DNA of 64,000 nucleotides from Bacteroidota bacterium (lineage in GTDB: Bacteria; Bacteroidota; Bacteroidia; Chitinophagales; Chitinophagaceae): NCBI GenBank assembly GCA_947460595.1, contig CANHGS010000014.1, forward strand, positions 1-64,000, written 5' to 3'. The notes beneath the pieces were generated by a model. It was not told where the DNA came from. It made no database searches and worked only from the letters and a program-made list of their open reading frames with translations. The stretch's first letter is position 1; the number at the start of each line of letters is the position of its first letter. This document shows, piece after piece, positions 1 to 9,188 of this stretch. Both the position numbers and the translations under genes were made by a program.

Positions 1-123
1 TTATTGAGGGAGTGCTCCTTCAGAACAGGATTACCTTCGGTGTTCCTCAAATGGAGGGCTTACCCAAACGCCTTCCACGCTGTCGCGTGGGGGCTTTTTT
101 ATTTATTCGCTTATGAAAGCGAG

Positions 124-176
124 CTTTCAACGCTTATAAATAAAAAAGCCCTTCCAACTTCGTTGGAAAGGCTTTT
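124..176 (-). terminator. Rho-independent terminator downstream of tRNA-Leu
   Basis: On the - strand, AAAGCCTTTCCAACGAAGTTGGAAGGGCTTTTTTATTT: strong hairpin followed by a T tract, just 3' of the tRNA. Confidence 0.75.
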
Positions 177-178
177 GT

Positions 179-261
179 GCCCAGAACAGGAATCGAACCT
201 GCACTACCTTGCGATAACAAGATTTTGAGTCTAGCGCGTCTACCAATTCCGCCATCTGGGC
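179..261 (-). tRNA. tRNA-Leu (anticodon CAA)
   Basis: Reverse complement GCCCAGATGGCGGAATTGGTAGACGCGCTAGACTCAAAATCTTGT...GGTTCGATTCCTGTTCTGGGC: pairing acceptor stem, long variable arm, TTCGATTC T-loop, anticodon loop CTCAAAA. Confidence 0.96.
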
Positions 262-361
262 TTTTCAGCTCAAAGCATTCAAGAAGATTGCTAAGTCAAG
301 GTGTAGAGGTTAGCCTCTGCTAACCAATCCGCTTTCGGCGGGATGCAATATTACGGTAACA

Positions 362-856
362 TTATAACTCAGCCAAAATCCTGTCTAAATATTTTTTACG
401 GAAATAATATTCTTTTACTTGCAACAGCTTTTCTTGGGTAAGCATATTGCCCGGATGATTTTCCAGAGTCGCTTTAACAGGTTCATAAATTTTGGTATTT
501 AATTGGTCAATGGCGGTTTTGATGGAGGATTTTGTCTCCGGCTCATCAGCGTCCATGAGTTGTTCGTTTAGATCCATGACTTCCATGAGAAAATCAGGAG
601 AGAGTTGGTATTTCTGGTCTTCTAGCTGGCCAGCTTCTTTTAAAACATATTTAACCAGCAGATCCTGATTTTGTAGGGTTTGATAGGCTTTATTGACAAG
701 GGCACTCATTTCAAGGGCCTTATCCTTTTCTTCCGCTGAGCCATTACCATAAAAGTCTGGATGGTACTGGCGGCTCAGTTGATAGAATTTCTTTTTAACC
801 AGGGCTTGGTCAGGTAAAAAGCTTTGTTCCAAATCAAATAATTCAAAATAGTTCAT
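362..856 (-). CDS. hscB: Fe-S cluster assembly co-chaperone HscB (J-domain protein)
   Basis: MNYFELFDLEQSFLPDQALVKKKFYQLSRQYHPDFYG: HscB J-domain with HPD motif; start trimmed from the 209-aa ORF to M at 856. Confidence 0.85.
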   Translation of the reverse strand: MNYFELFDLEQSFLPDQALVKKKFYQLSRQYHPDFYGNGSAEEKDKALEMSALVNKAYQTLQNQDLLVKYVLKEAGQLEDQKYQLSPDFLMEVMDLNEQLMDADEPETKSSIKTAIDQLNTKIYEPVKATLENHPGNMLTQEKLLQVKEYYFRKKYLDRILAEL

Positions 857-914
857 GAATGTCCACTTATGTTGCTGCCTGAGATGGCGTAACTTTATAC
901 GCAAATCTAACACA

Positions 915-2114
915 ATGCTGGTACTAGGGCTTATTAGAGAGGGAAAAATTCCTGCAGACAATCGCGTAGCACTAACTCCCGCCCAGTGCAAATTTTTGAC
1001 CGGCCATTTTCCTGATATTCAAATTAAAGTACAATCATCGCCCGATAGGTGTTTTAGTAACCAGGAATACTTGCACGCAGGTATGGAAATTACAGAAGAC
1101 CTAACTGACTGTGATGTATTATTGGGGATTAAAGAAGTGCCTATTAGCCAACTCATACCCAATAAGACCTATTTGTTTTTCTCGCATACCAAGAAAAAAC
1201 AGCCCTATAACCAAATCATGATGCATGCCATGATGGACAAGGGCATTACCCTCATTGACTATGAATGTTTGGAGCATAAAGACGGACAAAGAATTATTGG
1301 TTTTGGATTTTTTGCTGGAATTGTTGGTGCGCACAATGGCATCATGGCCTATGGCAATAGAACGGGTGCTTATCAGATTGGTAGGGTGGGTGATGTAAAA
1401 GATTATCGGGAATTAATCCATACTTATTTTGGGTTGAAGCTGCCGCCTATTAAGATTGCGGTTACTGGAAGTGGCAGGGTGGCCCATGGTATAGTAGAGA
1501 TCATGAACCTGATGGACGTGCAAGAAGTGGAGTCTGAAGATTACCTTGAAAGAGAATTTGACTATCCCGTGTATACGCATTTAAAAGGGAATGATCTTTA
1601 CAGGCACAAAACAAAGGGTACTTATTCCAGAGTCGAGTTCCATGAAAACCCAGACCAATTTGAATGCTTGTTTGTAGCTTATTTGTCCCAGACGGATGTA
1701 CTCATGAATGGCATTTATTGGGAGCCCCGGATTCCAAGATTGTTTGAGATGGAAGACTTGAAAAGGCCTGATTTTAGAATTCAGGCCATTGCCGACATCA
1801 CCGATGACAAAAACGGTTCCATTCCCTGTAACCTTGGCGATGCCACCATTCAAGATCCCATTTATGGGGTTAACAAAATCACGGGAGAAAAAACCGCAGC
1901 TTATCTGCAAGGTAGCGTTGACTTAATGGCTGTGGGTAATTTACCCAATGAACTACCCAGAGACGCCAGCCGATTTTTTGGAGAACAATTGATTAAACAC
2001 GTACTCAATCATATTAGAAATGGCGGTAGCCCCATTATAGCTAGTGCCACCATCCTAGATAAAGGGCAACTGACTGAAAATTTTAACTATTTATCAGATT
2101 ACGCAGCACACTAA
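915..2114 (+). CDS. Alanine dehydrogenase / saccharopine dehydrogenase-like NAD(P)-binding oxidoreductase
   Basis: MLVLGLIREGKIPADNRVALTPAQC N-terminus typical of AlaDH/PNT-N; Rossmann-like VTGSGRVAHG; start trimmed to 915. Confidence 0.75.
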   Translation: MLVLGLIREGKIPADNRVALTPAQCKFLTGHFPDIQIKVQSSPDRCFSNQEYLHAGMEITEDLTDCDVLLGIKEVPISQLIPNKTYLFFSHTKKKQPYNQIMMHAMMDKGITLIDYECLEHKDGQRIIGFGFFAGIVGAHNGIMAYGNRTGAYQIGRVGDVKDYRELIHTYFGLKLPPIKIAVTGSGRVAHGIVEIMNLMDVQEVESEDYLEREFDYPVYTHLKGNDLYRHKTKGTYSRVEFHENPDQFECLFVAYLSQTDVLMNGIYWEPRIPRLFEMEDLKRPDFRIQAIADITDDKNGSIPCNLGDATIQDPIYGVNKITGEKTAAYLQGSVDLMAVGNLPNELPRDASRFFGEQLIKHVLNHIRNGGSPIIASATILDKGQLTENFNYLSDYAAH

Positions 2115-2126
2115 GTAAAGGCCTAA

Positions 2127-2163
2127 AAAAAGCGGCTAATCAACAACTAGCCGCTTCTATTTT
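2127..2163 (+). terminator. Intrinsic terminator
   Basis: AGCGGCTA-N9-TAGCCGCT followed by TCTATTTT. Confidence 0.75.
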
Positions 2164-2175
2164 GTGTACATAAAT

Positions 2176-3729
2176 TTAAAGGTATTGGAACCACTGTTTG
2201 TTGGGATCCCAGCTTTCAAAAGCCTTGGCCACAGCCGTTAAGAAAGAAGCCCCAATGCTACCATCTACAATTCGGTGGTCATAACTCATGGAGAGGTACA
2301 TCATGTGACGGATAGCAATGATATCGCCTTCAGGCGTTTCCATAACCATGGGTCTTTTTTTAATGGCACCCACCGCTAGAATAGCCACTTGCGGTTGTGG
2401 AATAATGGGCGTACCCATCAGTGAACCAAAACTGCCCACATTGGTTAGCGTGAAAGTGCCACCCTGAGTATCTTCTGGCTTGAGTCTTGAGCTTCTGGCA
2501 GCATCGGCCAAGCCATTGACGGCCTTGCTCAAACCAACAATATTGAGTTGGTCAGCGCCTTTGATCACAGGCACAATTAGGTTGCCCGACGGTAGGGCAG
2601 TAGCCATACCAATATTAATATCCTTGCGTATGATCACATTGTCTCCATCAATAGAGCAATTAACTAATGGGAATTTTTTGATTACTTCTGCAATGCACTC
2701 CACAAACATGGGGGTGAAAGTTAGCTTGGTGCCTTCTCGTTTTTCAAACTCGTCTTTCACTTTTGTACGCCAGTTCACCATATTGGTTACATCGGCTTCT
2801 GTGAAGCTGGTTACGTGTGGGCTGATGTGCTTGCTGTCTACCATGTGCTTGGCAATCAGCTTGCGCATTCTGTCCATTTCCTGAATTTCAGTAGCACCGC
2901 TTAAGATTACTGAAGCAGGATTAGAGAGTTTTCCAGAACTAGCAACTGGTGCAGACAAAGGCACAGTTAATACTGGAGCCACAACAGAAATAGGAACAGC
3001 CACTGACGCAGTAGGAGACGGTGTTTGTGCCGCAACTGGAGCCATGTTTTCAATAGGTGCTGCTGCCAATATTGCCCCAGGTTGTTGATAGGAAAGTGAG
3101 GGAGTCTCTTGATGAACAGGAGCAGGTTGATAGACAGGAATTTTTCCTGCTTTCTTATCTGCCACATATTGCAAAATATCTTTTTTTGAAACCCGTCCTT
3201 CATTACCCGTGCCAGGAATTCTTTCTAATTCGCTCAAACTAATGCTCTCGCTATTAGCAATATTTAATACCAGGGGAGAATAAAACCGGTTGCCAATGGG
3301 CTTGTCGGGTAATTCGTATGCAGATGGTGTATAAGGAACCTGTGGTTCAGGTACTGGTGCAACAAATGTGGCAGCAGTTGGTGGTTCAACTGGAGCTTGA
3401 TTACTTTGAGGAGCAGGTGCAGCTACTGGTTCTGGTACAACTACTGGTTCAACAAGAGGAGCTGGAGCGCTAGGTGTAGCTTCTTCTACACTGGTTTGAA
3501 TACGTGCAATCACTGTGCCAATAGGCACCACATCGTTCACATTGAATAAAATTTCTAACAGAATCCCTTGTTCCGTAGATGGAACTTCACTATCCACTTT
3601 ATCAGTAGCAATGTCCAAAACGGTCTCATCATGTTTCACAAAATCGCCCACCTGTTTATGCCATTTCAAAATGGTGGCTTCCATGATACTTTCGCCCAAT
3701 TTGGGCATCACCAATTCAGCAATTGCCAT
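2176..3729 (-). CDS. 2-oxo acid dehydrogenase E2 subunit (dihydrolipoamide acyltransferase)
   Basis: N-terminal lipoyl domain (DIATDKVDSEVPS), Ala/Pro-rich linkers, peripheral subunit-binding domain, C-terminal catalytic YDHRIVDG. Confidence 0.92.
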   Translation of the reverse strand: MAIAELVMPKLGESIMEATILKWHKQVGDFVKHDETVLDIATDKVDSEVPSTEQGILLEILFNVNDVVPIGTVIARIQTSVEEATPSAPAPLVEPVVVPEPVAAPAPQSNQAPVEPPTAATFVAPVPEPQVPYTPSAYELPDKPIGNRFYSPLVLNIANSESISLSELERIPGTGNEGRVSKKDILQYVADKKAGKIPVYQPAPVHQETPSLSYQQPGAILAAAPIENMAPVAAQTPSPTASVAVPISVVAPVLTVPLSAPVASSGKLSNPASVILSGATEIQEMDRMRKLIAKHMVDSKHISPHVTSFTEADVTNMVNWRTKVKDEFEKREGTKLTFTPMFVECIAEVIKKFPLVNCSIDGDNVIIRKDINIGMATALPSGNLIVPVIKGADQLNIVGLSKAVNGLADAARSSRLKPEDTQGGTFTLTNVGSFGSLMGTPIIPQPQVAILAVGAIKKRPMVMETPEGDIIAIRHMMYLSMSYDHRIVDGSIGASFLTAVAKAFESWDPNKQWFQYL

Positions 3730-3822
3730 ACGATCGTCCTTTTTAATTTGGATAATTAATTATCCTAAAACCCTGAAACGCTTCCACAAAAATCAAGTAA
3801 CTAACAAATGTAGAAGTAAGTA

Positions 3823-5097
3823 TTATAAAATTGTTGAATGGTTATCCACAATTAACATTCTCAAGAGGTTTAATGCATTAGTGGCGGTAAGGGAAATATT
3901 TCTTTGTCTGTCAAATCGGAACTGAAAAGACTTAGCAATTACTTGTCTTTTATCGGCCACAGCCATCCATACCAAACCCACCGGTTTTTCTGCAGTACCC
4001 CCATCAGGCCCCATGATCCCACTAACGGCAATAGCATAATCAGTTTGCATAATTTCACGCACTTTGGTTGCCATTTGTTTTACCGTGGCTTGGCTCACAG
4101 CTCCATCCGTTTCCAATATTGCTTCTGAAACTTCTAACACATTGGTTTTGATACTATTGTCATAACTAACTACAGTTCCTTTGTAATAAGCAGATGCTCC
4201 TGGAGTACTAGTAATCAAATGGGCAATATAGCCGCCCGTACAACTTTCAGCAGTAGAAAGGGTACTGCCGCTCTTTTTCAATAATTGGGCCACCACAGTT
4301 TCCATTGACTCATCTTTGTCCGTGACCAAGAATTCCCCAACTGCTTTTTTTAGTATTTCAAAATGCTGCGCCACTTCATGTTGTAGCAAAGCTTTTTCAT
4401 AACCAAAAGCACTAAGACGCAAACGTACCATGCCATAATTGGGTAGGTAGGCCAATTTAATATGCTCTGGTAAAGCAGCTTCTTCTTTGGCAATTCTTTC
4501 TGCTAAAAAAGATTCTCCAATGCCATAAGTCAATAAGGTCTGGTGTTCTAGGTATCCTGTTTTAAAATAAGTGGGTAATAGGTCTAGTACATGATCCTTC
4601 ATCAATCCCTTCATTTCATGTGGCACACCGGGTAGAGAAATAAAAACTTTGCCTTCTTTTTCAAACCACATGCCAGGAGCCGTACCCTTTTCATTTTTGA
4701 GCACTTTGCAAACATCCGGTACTTCGGCCTGTTTGGCATTGCGTTCTATCATGGGTCTTTTAAGGATATTTTCAAAAATATGAATCACATGGGCTAGAGT
4801 GGGTTGATCCACCACCATCTTGCCGCCAAAATATTCACAAAGTAAGGGTTTGGTAATATCATCTGCCGTAGGACCCAAGCCGCCAGTAATAAAAATGATG
4901 GAAGCACGTTTGGCTTCTTGGTCTAGTGCTTCCCAAATATCGTCCCAATTGTCTCCAACTGCTACGCGATGGGTTACAGGAATCCCAATCTTATTGAGCT
5001 CCTGCGCCATCCAGGCACTATTGGTGTCTACCACTTGTCCAATCAATAATTCATCTCCAATAGTAATAATGGAAGCCAGAACTTTTTCCATAAACAT
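3823..5097 (-). CDS. cinA: CinA family nicotinamide-nucleotide amidohydrolase / competence-damage inducible protein
   Basis: ASIITIGDELLIGQVVDTNSAWMAQEL, GGLGPTADD, C-terminal STAESCTGG...VSGIMGPDGG. Confidence 0.93.
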   Translation of the reverse strand: MFMEKVLASIITIGDELLIGQVVDTNSAWMAQELNKIGIPVTHRVAVGDNWDDIWEALDQEAKRASIIFITGGLGPTADDITKPLLCEYFGGKMVVDQPTLAHVIHIFENILKRPMIERNAKQAEVPDVCKVLKNEKGTAPGMWFEKEGKVFISLPGVPHEMKGLMKDHVLDLLPTYFKTGYLEHQTLLTYGIGESFLAERIAKEEAALPEHIKLAYLPNYGMVRLRLSAFGYEKALLQHEVAQHFEILKKAVGEFLVTDKDESMETVVAQLLKKSGSTLSTAESCTGGYIAHLITSTPGASAYYKGTVVSYDNSIKTNVLEVSEAILETDGAVSQATVKQMATKVREIMQTDYAIAVSGIMGPDGGTAEKPVGLVWMAVADKRQVIAKSFQFRFDRQRNISLTATNALNLLRMLIVDNHSTIL

Positions 5098-5148
5098 GAT
5101 TTGAACTGCAAGTTAAGTGCTAGATTCGCTCAACTTAAAAAAATCGCT

Positions 5149-5577
5149 ATGCAAGATCAGAATTTTCAAAACCATTCCCGTTTGGTAACCCTATACCACA
5201 AAATTACTTATCCGGTTTTATTAGTAGTATTAGTAGGGTCAGTGATTAACCTAGGCAATAGTTCTAAAGACAATTTCATTGCTGCTTCTTTGATCTTTGC
5301 ATTGGCCTTGGTGGTTGCCATTACGCTTTTTTATGCCCGTGGTTTTGCCCTAAAAGCTAATGACCGCGCCATTAGGGCAGAAGAGAACTTTAGACATTAT
5401 TTATTAACAGGTAAGCCTTTGCCCAAGGGTTTGAAACTGTCTCAAATTGTAGCTTTGCGTTTTGCTTCTGACGAAGAGCTTCCGGGATTGGCCCAAGAAG
5501 CATTAGCCGATAACATGGGACAAAAAGCCATTAAAACTGCCATCAAAAACTGGAAGGCCGATTATGAAAGGGTCTGA
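5149..5577 (+). CDS. DUF6526-like two-TM membrane protein
   Basis: MQDQNFQNHSRLVTLYHKITYPVLL with two hydrophobic helices; start trimmed to 5149. Confidence 0.65.
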   Translation: MQDQNFQNHSRLVTLYHKITYPVLLVVLVGSVINLGNSSKDNFIAASLIFALALVVAITLFYARGFALKANDRAIRAEENFRHYLLTGKPLPKGLKLSQIVALRFASDEELPGLAQEALADNMGQKAIKTAIKNWKADYERV

Positions 5578-5990
5578 AAAAATGGTTCCAATTTAGACTT
5601 GAATTGGGGTGGCATGGCCACTCTTTTCATGGTTGCAATATCAATAAAATATAAAGTTACTTTCCCTGTGGTGAGTAACTTTTTCTTTTCATTAAAGACC
5701 TGGTGGTAAAAACTAATCTGGTGTTTATCAGGTAATTCTAGTAACTGGGTTTTAATAGTAATCAGGTCATCGTAGTGTGCCGGACGCAGAAAATTGGCAT
5801 GCATTTCTACCACCGGCATTTTCACGCCCATGGCCTCCATGTCTTTATAGGTAAATCCTAGGTCACGGATGCATTCTGATCTGCCTACTTCAAAATACTG
5901 GGCATAGTTACCGTAATAGACTATATCCATCTGGTCTGTCTCTGCATACCTGACCCTAATCTGTGTGCTGTGTTCGTACATAATTCCCAA
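5562..5990 (-). CDS. Acyl-CoA thioesterase, hotdog fold (YbgC/4HBT family)
   Basis: RVRYAETDQMDIVYYGNYAQYFEVGRSE: 4HBT active-site signature. Confidence 0.85.
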   Translation of the reverse strand: MGIMYEHSTQIRVRYAETDQMDIVYYGNYAQYFEVGRSECIRDLGFTYKDMEAMGVKMPVVEMHANFLRPAHYDDLITIKTQLLELPDKHQISFYHQVFNEKKKLLTTGKVTLYFIDIATMKRVAMPPQFKSKLEPFFQTLS

Positions 5991-6134
5991 TTTGTTGACA
6001 AACTTACGCCGCTTATCTGTTTTTCCACAAAACTTGGAACGGTGTTTGCATCAATTACACGAATCATACCTTTAAATACTTTTACTTTTTGTTTAGAAAT
6101 AAAGGGAAACCTTTGCTCAAAGCCTAATCCCAAT

Positions 6135-9100
6135 ATGAAGTCATTGATCCGTATAATTTTAGTCCTCTGCCTTTGGATAGGACAGCTTAATCACCTAGGG
6201 GCACAGTCAACCGCTATTTACAATGATCCAGACGCTAGTTTTAAACAGGCCAAAGATTGGTACCAACAAGAGCAATTTGGACTAGCCTATCCCTTGTTCA
6301 AATGGTTGAGTCAAAATGACCATGTAACAAGCCAGGTTCCAGACCAATTAAAAGCTGAATCACAGTTTTATGTCTTGGTTTGTGCGCTCAAGCAACAAGA
6401 CAAAACCCAGGAAAATGCGGCATTGGATTTTGCTTCCATGAATCAGCAAAAAACCTTAACGCAAAGAATGCACTATCACTTGGGGGAATACTATTTTCAA
6501 CAACAGGCTTTTGCTAAAGCACAGGAACAATATGAACAAACAGGTATTGACAATCTTTCCAATGCTGAAATTGCCAGTTTAAAATTTCATCAGGCTTATG
6601 GCTATTTTGTAATGAAAGATTTTAATAAAGCCAAACCACTTTTTAATGCTGTTAGACAATTAGAGCAGGATCCCAACAATATAGAAGCTAATTATTATTA
6701 TGGCTTTATCTGTTTTTACCAGAAAGATTATAAAGAAGCCCTGGCCGGATTTAGAATTTCAGAAAAAGATCCACGATATCAACTGGTAGTACCCTTTTAC
6801 TTATCAGAGATATATTATTTTAATGGTCAACCAGCATTGGCATTGCAAACAGCCCAGCAAGCTTTGCTAAAAGGCGGTCAGTTTTATGATTTGCAAATGA
6901 GGCAGTTGGCTGGTCATATTTTGTTTGAACAAAGATCCTATGACAAAGCATTGCCTTATTTGAAACAATATGTCAATGGCACGGAAAAAGTACGCAGAGA
7001 AGACCTTTATGAATTGTCTTATTGTTATTATGAAGCGGCCAATTGGCCCGGTGCTATTGAAGGCTTCAAGCAATTGGGGGGCGGGGCCGATTCCTTGGCG
7101 CAGAATAGCATGTACTTATTGGCCAATGCCTATTTAAAAATCAATGACAAGAACAATGCAAGAAATGCTTTTCAATTCTGCGCAGCCAATATTAGTAATG
7201 CGGTTCAAAAAGAAGTAGCCAGTTTTCACTATGCTAAACTGTCTTATGATTTAAATTTCATGGACCTGTCTTTGAAAGAATTGCAAGCATTTATGGCCAA
7301 GTATCCAAAGTCTGCGTACTTGCCAGAAGCCAGGGAATTGATGGTGAGTACGCTGAGCCATTCCAATAATTTTAAAGAGGCTTTGGTCTTGTATGAACAG
7401 ATTCCCAACAAAACAGAAAGCCTCAAGCAACTCTATCCATCCTTGGTCTTTGGTAGGGCAGTAGAGTATGTCAATGACCAACAATTACTCAAAGCAGATT
7501 CTTTATTTACAATTATTGAGCAATTGCCCAATAATAACCAACAATTGGCTTTGAGTCAGTTTTGGAAAGGTGAAATAGCTTACAGAATGGGAAAAAATGA
7601 AGCCGCTGTTTTGGAACTGAGTAGCTATTTGAAAAATCCTAGAACCAATGGACAAGCCACGGTACTGAATGCACAATATACCCTTGGTTATGCCCTGTTA
7701 AAGATGAATAACTATGCAGCAGCCAAAGCCAATTTTGAACCAGTAGCCAGTAGGGCTTCTGCAATTTCAAATACTATTGAACAAGACGCTTATCTGCGTT
7801 TAGCTGATTGCGAGTTCATGCTCAAGTTGTATAAAACAGCTTTAAAATCTTATGAACAAATTATTGCTTGGCAGTTGCCTGCTGCGGATTATGCGGCATT
7901 TCAAAAAACCATTATTACAGGGGCTTTAAACAGGCCTGCAGATAAATTGAATCAGTTAGAGCAATTCCAAAATCAATACCCACGCTCAACTTTGTTAGCA
8001 GATGTGCAAATGGAAATTGCCAATACCCAACTATCAAGTGAAAATTATGCTGGTGCCGTTGTAGCACTGGAAAAGATTTTGAACAATCCCAAAGCAACCA
8101 ACTATCATCCTGAAGTATTGCTCAAATTGGGTGTTGCCAATTTTAACTTAGACAAGAACACCGAGTCCTTGGATTATTTTAAGCAATTGGTTAAAAACTA
8201 TCCCAACGCATCTCAAAGTATTGATGCGGTAGATTATATCCGAAACCTGTTTGTAGCCAAACAACAGCCAGGTGATTATGTTAGTTTCATGAAAGAAAAC
8301 GGTAAAGACGTTTCTAACACCGAAGCCGATTCATTGAGTTATAAATCAGCCATCATCCGTTATGAGGCAAAAGATTTTATAGGTGCCCAACAAGGCTTTG
8401 AATTTTATTTAAAAGGGTTCCCACAAGGACGCTACCAAATGGAAGCACATTATTTTACGGCTGAAATTGCTTTGACCAATAAAAACAATACCCTTGCTTT
8501 GCAACAGTATCAAGCAGTTGCTGATCAAGCACCCAACAGGTATGCAGAGAGAAGTACTTTACAAGCAGCAAGAATCCTTTATTTTGACAATAAGGACTAT
8601 ACTAATGCCGCTAAATACTTTGGGCAATTAAAGTCAATGGCTTCTCAGCAAGAGAATAGATTAGAAGCCATGCGAGGTTTATTGCGCTGCCAATTCAAAA
8701 CAGAACAATGGCTTCAAGCGGCACCTAATGCCCAGGAGTTATTAGCTGAGAAAGGCATTGCCGCTGATGATAAAACCATGGCAAATCTAGTCTTGGCCAA
8801 GAACAACCAAATACAAGAATTATGGTTACCAGCAACTGAGGCCTACAAGACTGTTATTACAGCAGGAAGGTCTGAGTGGGCGGCGGAATCACAATATAGA
8901 TTGGCCGAGATTCAGTTTAAACAACACCGATTACCAGAAGCTGAAAAGGCCGCATTTGAAGTAATCAAGAAATGGGGGTCTTATGAAGCTTGGGTAACCA
9001 AGTCTTATTTACTCTTGGGCGATATTTATTTTGAACAAAAAGACCTCTTTAACGCAGAAGCCACATTTAAAAGTATTGTAGATAATGCTAGCACAGACGC

Positions 9101-9179
9101 TGTTAAAAAAGAAGCGCAATTAAAACTGGACCTAGTATTGGTAGAAAAAAATAAGACAAACAAAATTGAACAGCAGTAA
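6135..9179 (+). CDS. Large secreted tetratricopeptide repeat protein
   Basis: Signal peptide MKSLIRIILVLCLWIGQLNHLGAQ then many TPR-like helices (e.g. KALPYLKQYV, AALEYF-type repeats); start trimmed to 6135. Confidence 0.85.
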   Translation: MKSLIRIILVLCLWIGQLNHLGAQSTAIYNDPDASFKQAKDWYQQEQFGLAYPLFKWLSQNDHVTSQVPDQLKAESQFYVLVCALKQQDKTQENAALDFASMNQQKTLTQRMHYHLGEYYFQQQAFAKAQEQYEQTGIDNLSNAEIASLKFHQAYGYFVMKDFNKAKPLFNAVRQLEQDPNNIEANYYYGFICFYQKDYKEALAGFRISEKDPRYQLVVPFYLSEIYYFNGQPALALQTAQQALLKGGQFYDLQMRQLAGHILFEQRSYDKALPYLKQYVNGTEKVRREDLYELSYCYYEAANWPGAIEGFKQLGGGADSLAQNSMYLLANAYLKINDKNNARNAFQFCAANISNAVQKEVASFHYAKLSYDLNFMDLSLKELQAFMAKYPKSAYLPEARELMVSTLSHSNNFKEALVLYEQIPNKTESLKQLYPSLVFGRAVEYVNDQQLLKADSLFTIIEQLPNNNQQLALSQFWKGEIAYRMGKNEAAVLELSSYLKNPRTNGQATVLNAQYTLGYALLKMNNYAAAKANFEPVASRASAISNTIEQDAYLRLADCEFMLKLYKTALKSYEQIIAWQLPAADYAAFQKTIITGALNRPADKLNQLEQFQNQYPRSTLLADVQMEIANTQLSSENYAGAVVALEKILNNPKATNYHPEVLLKLGVANFNLDKNTESLDYFKQLVKNYPNASQSIDAVDYIRNLFVAKQQPGDYVSFMKENGKDVSNTEADSLSYKSAIIRYEAKDFIGAQQGFEFYLKGFPQGRYQMEAHYFTAEIALTNKNNTLALQQYQAVADQAPNRYAERSTLQAARILYFDNKDYTNAAKYFGQLKSMASQQENRLEAMRGLLRCQFKTEQWLQAAPNAQELLAEKGIAADDKTMANLVLAKNNQIQELWLPATEAYKTVITAGRSEWAAESQYRLAEIQFKQHRLPEAEKAAFEVIKKWGSYEAWVTKSYLLLGDIYFEQKDLFNAEATFKSIVDNASTDAVKKEAQLKLDLVLVEKNKTNKIEQQ

Positions 9180-9188
9180 ACTAAATAT

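Noticed and set aside
4-228. ORF track 74-aa protein
   Set aside because: Runs through the terminator and antisense to tRNA-Leu (CPEQESNLHYLAITRF is a typical tRNA-antisense translation)
1581-1910. 109-aa antisense ORF inside the dehydrogenase gene
   Set aside because: Shadow ORF; the + strand product is clearly supported
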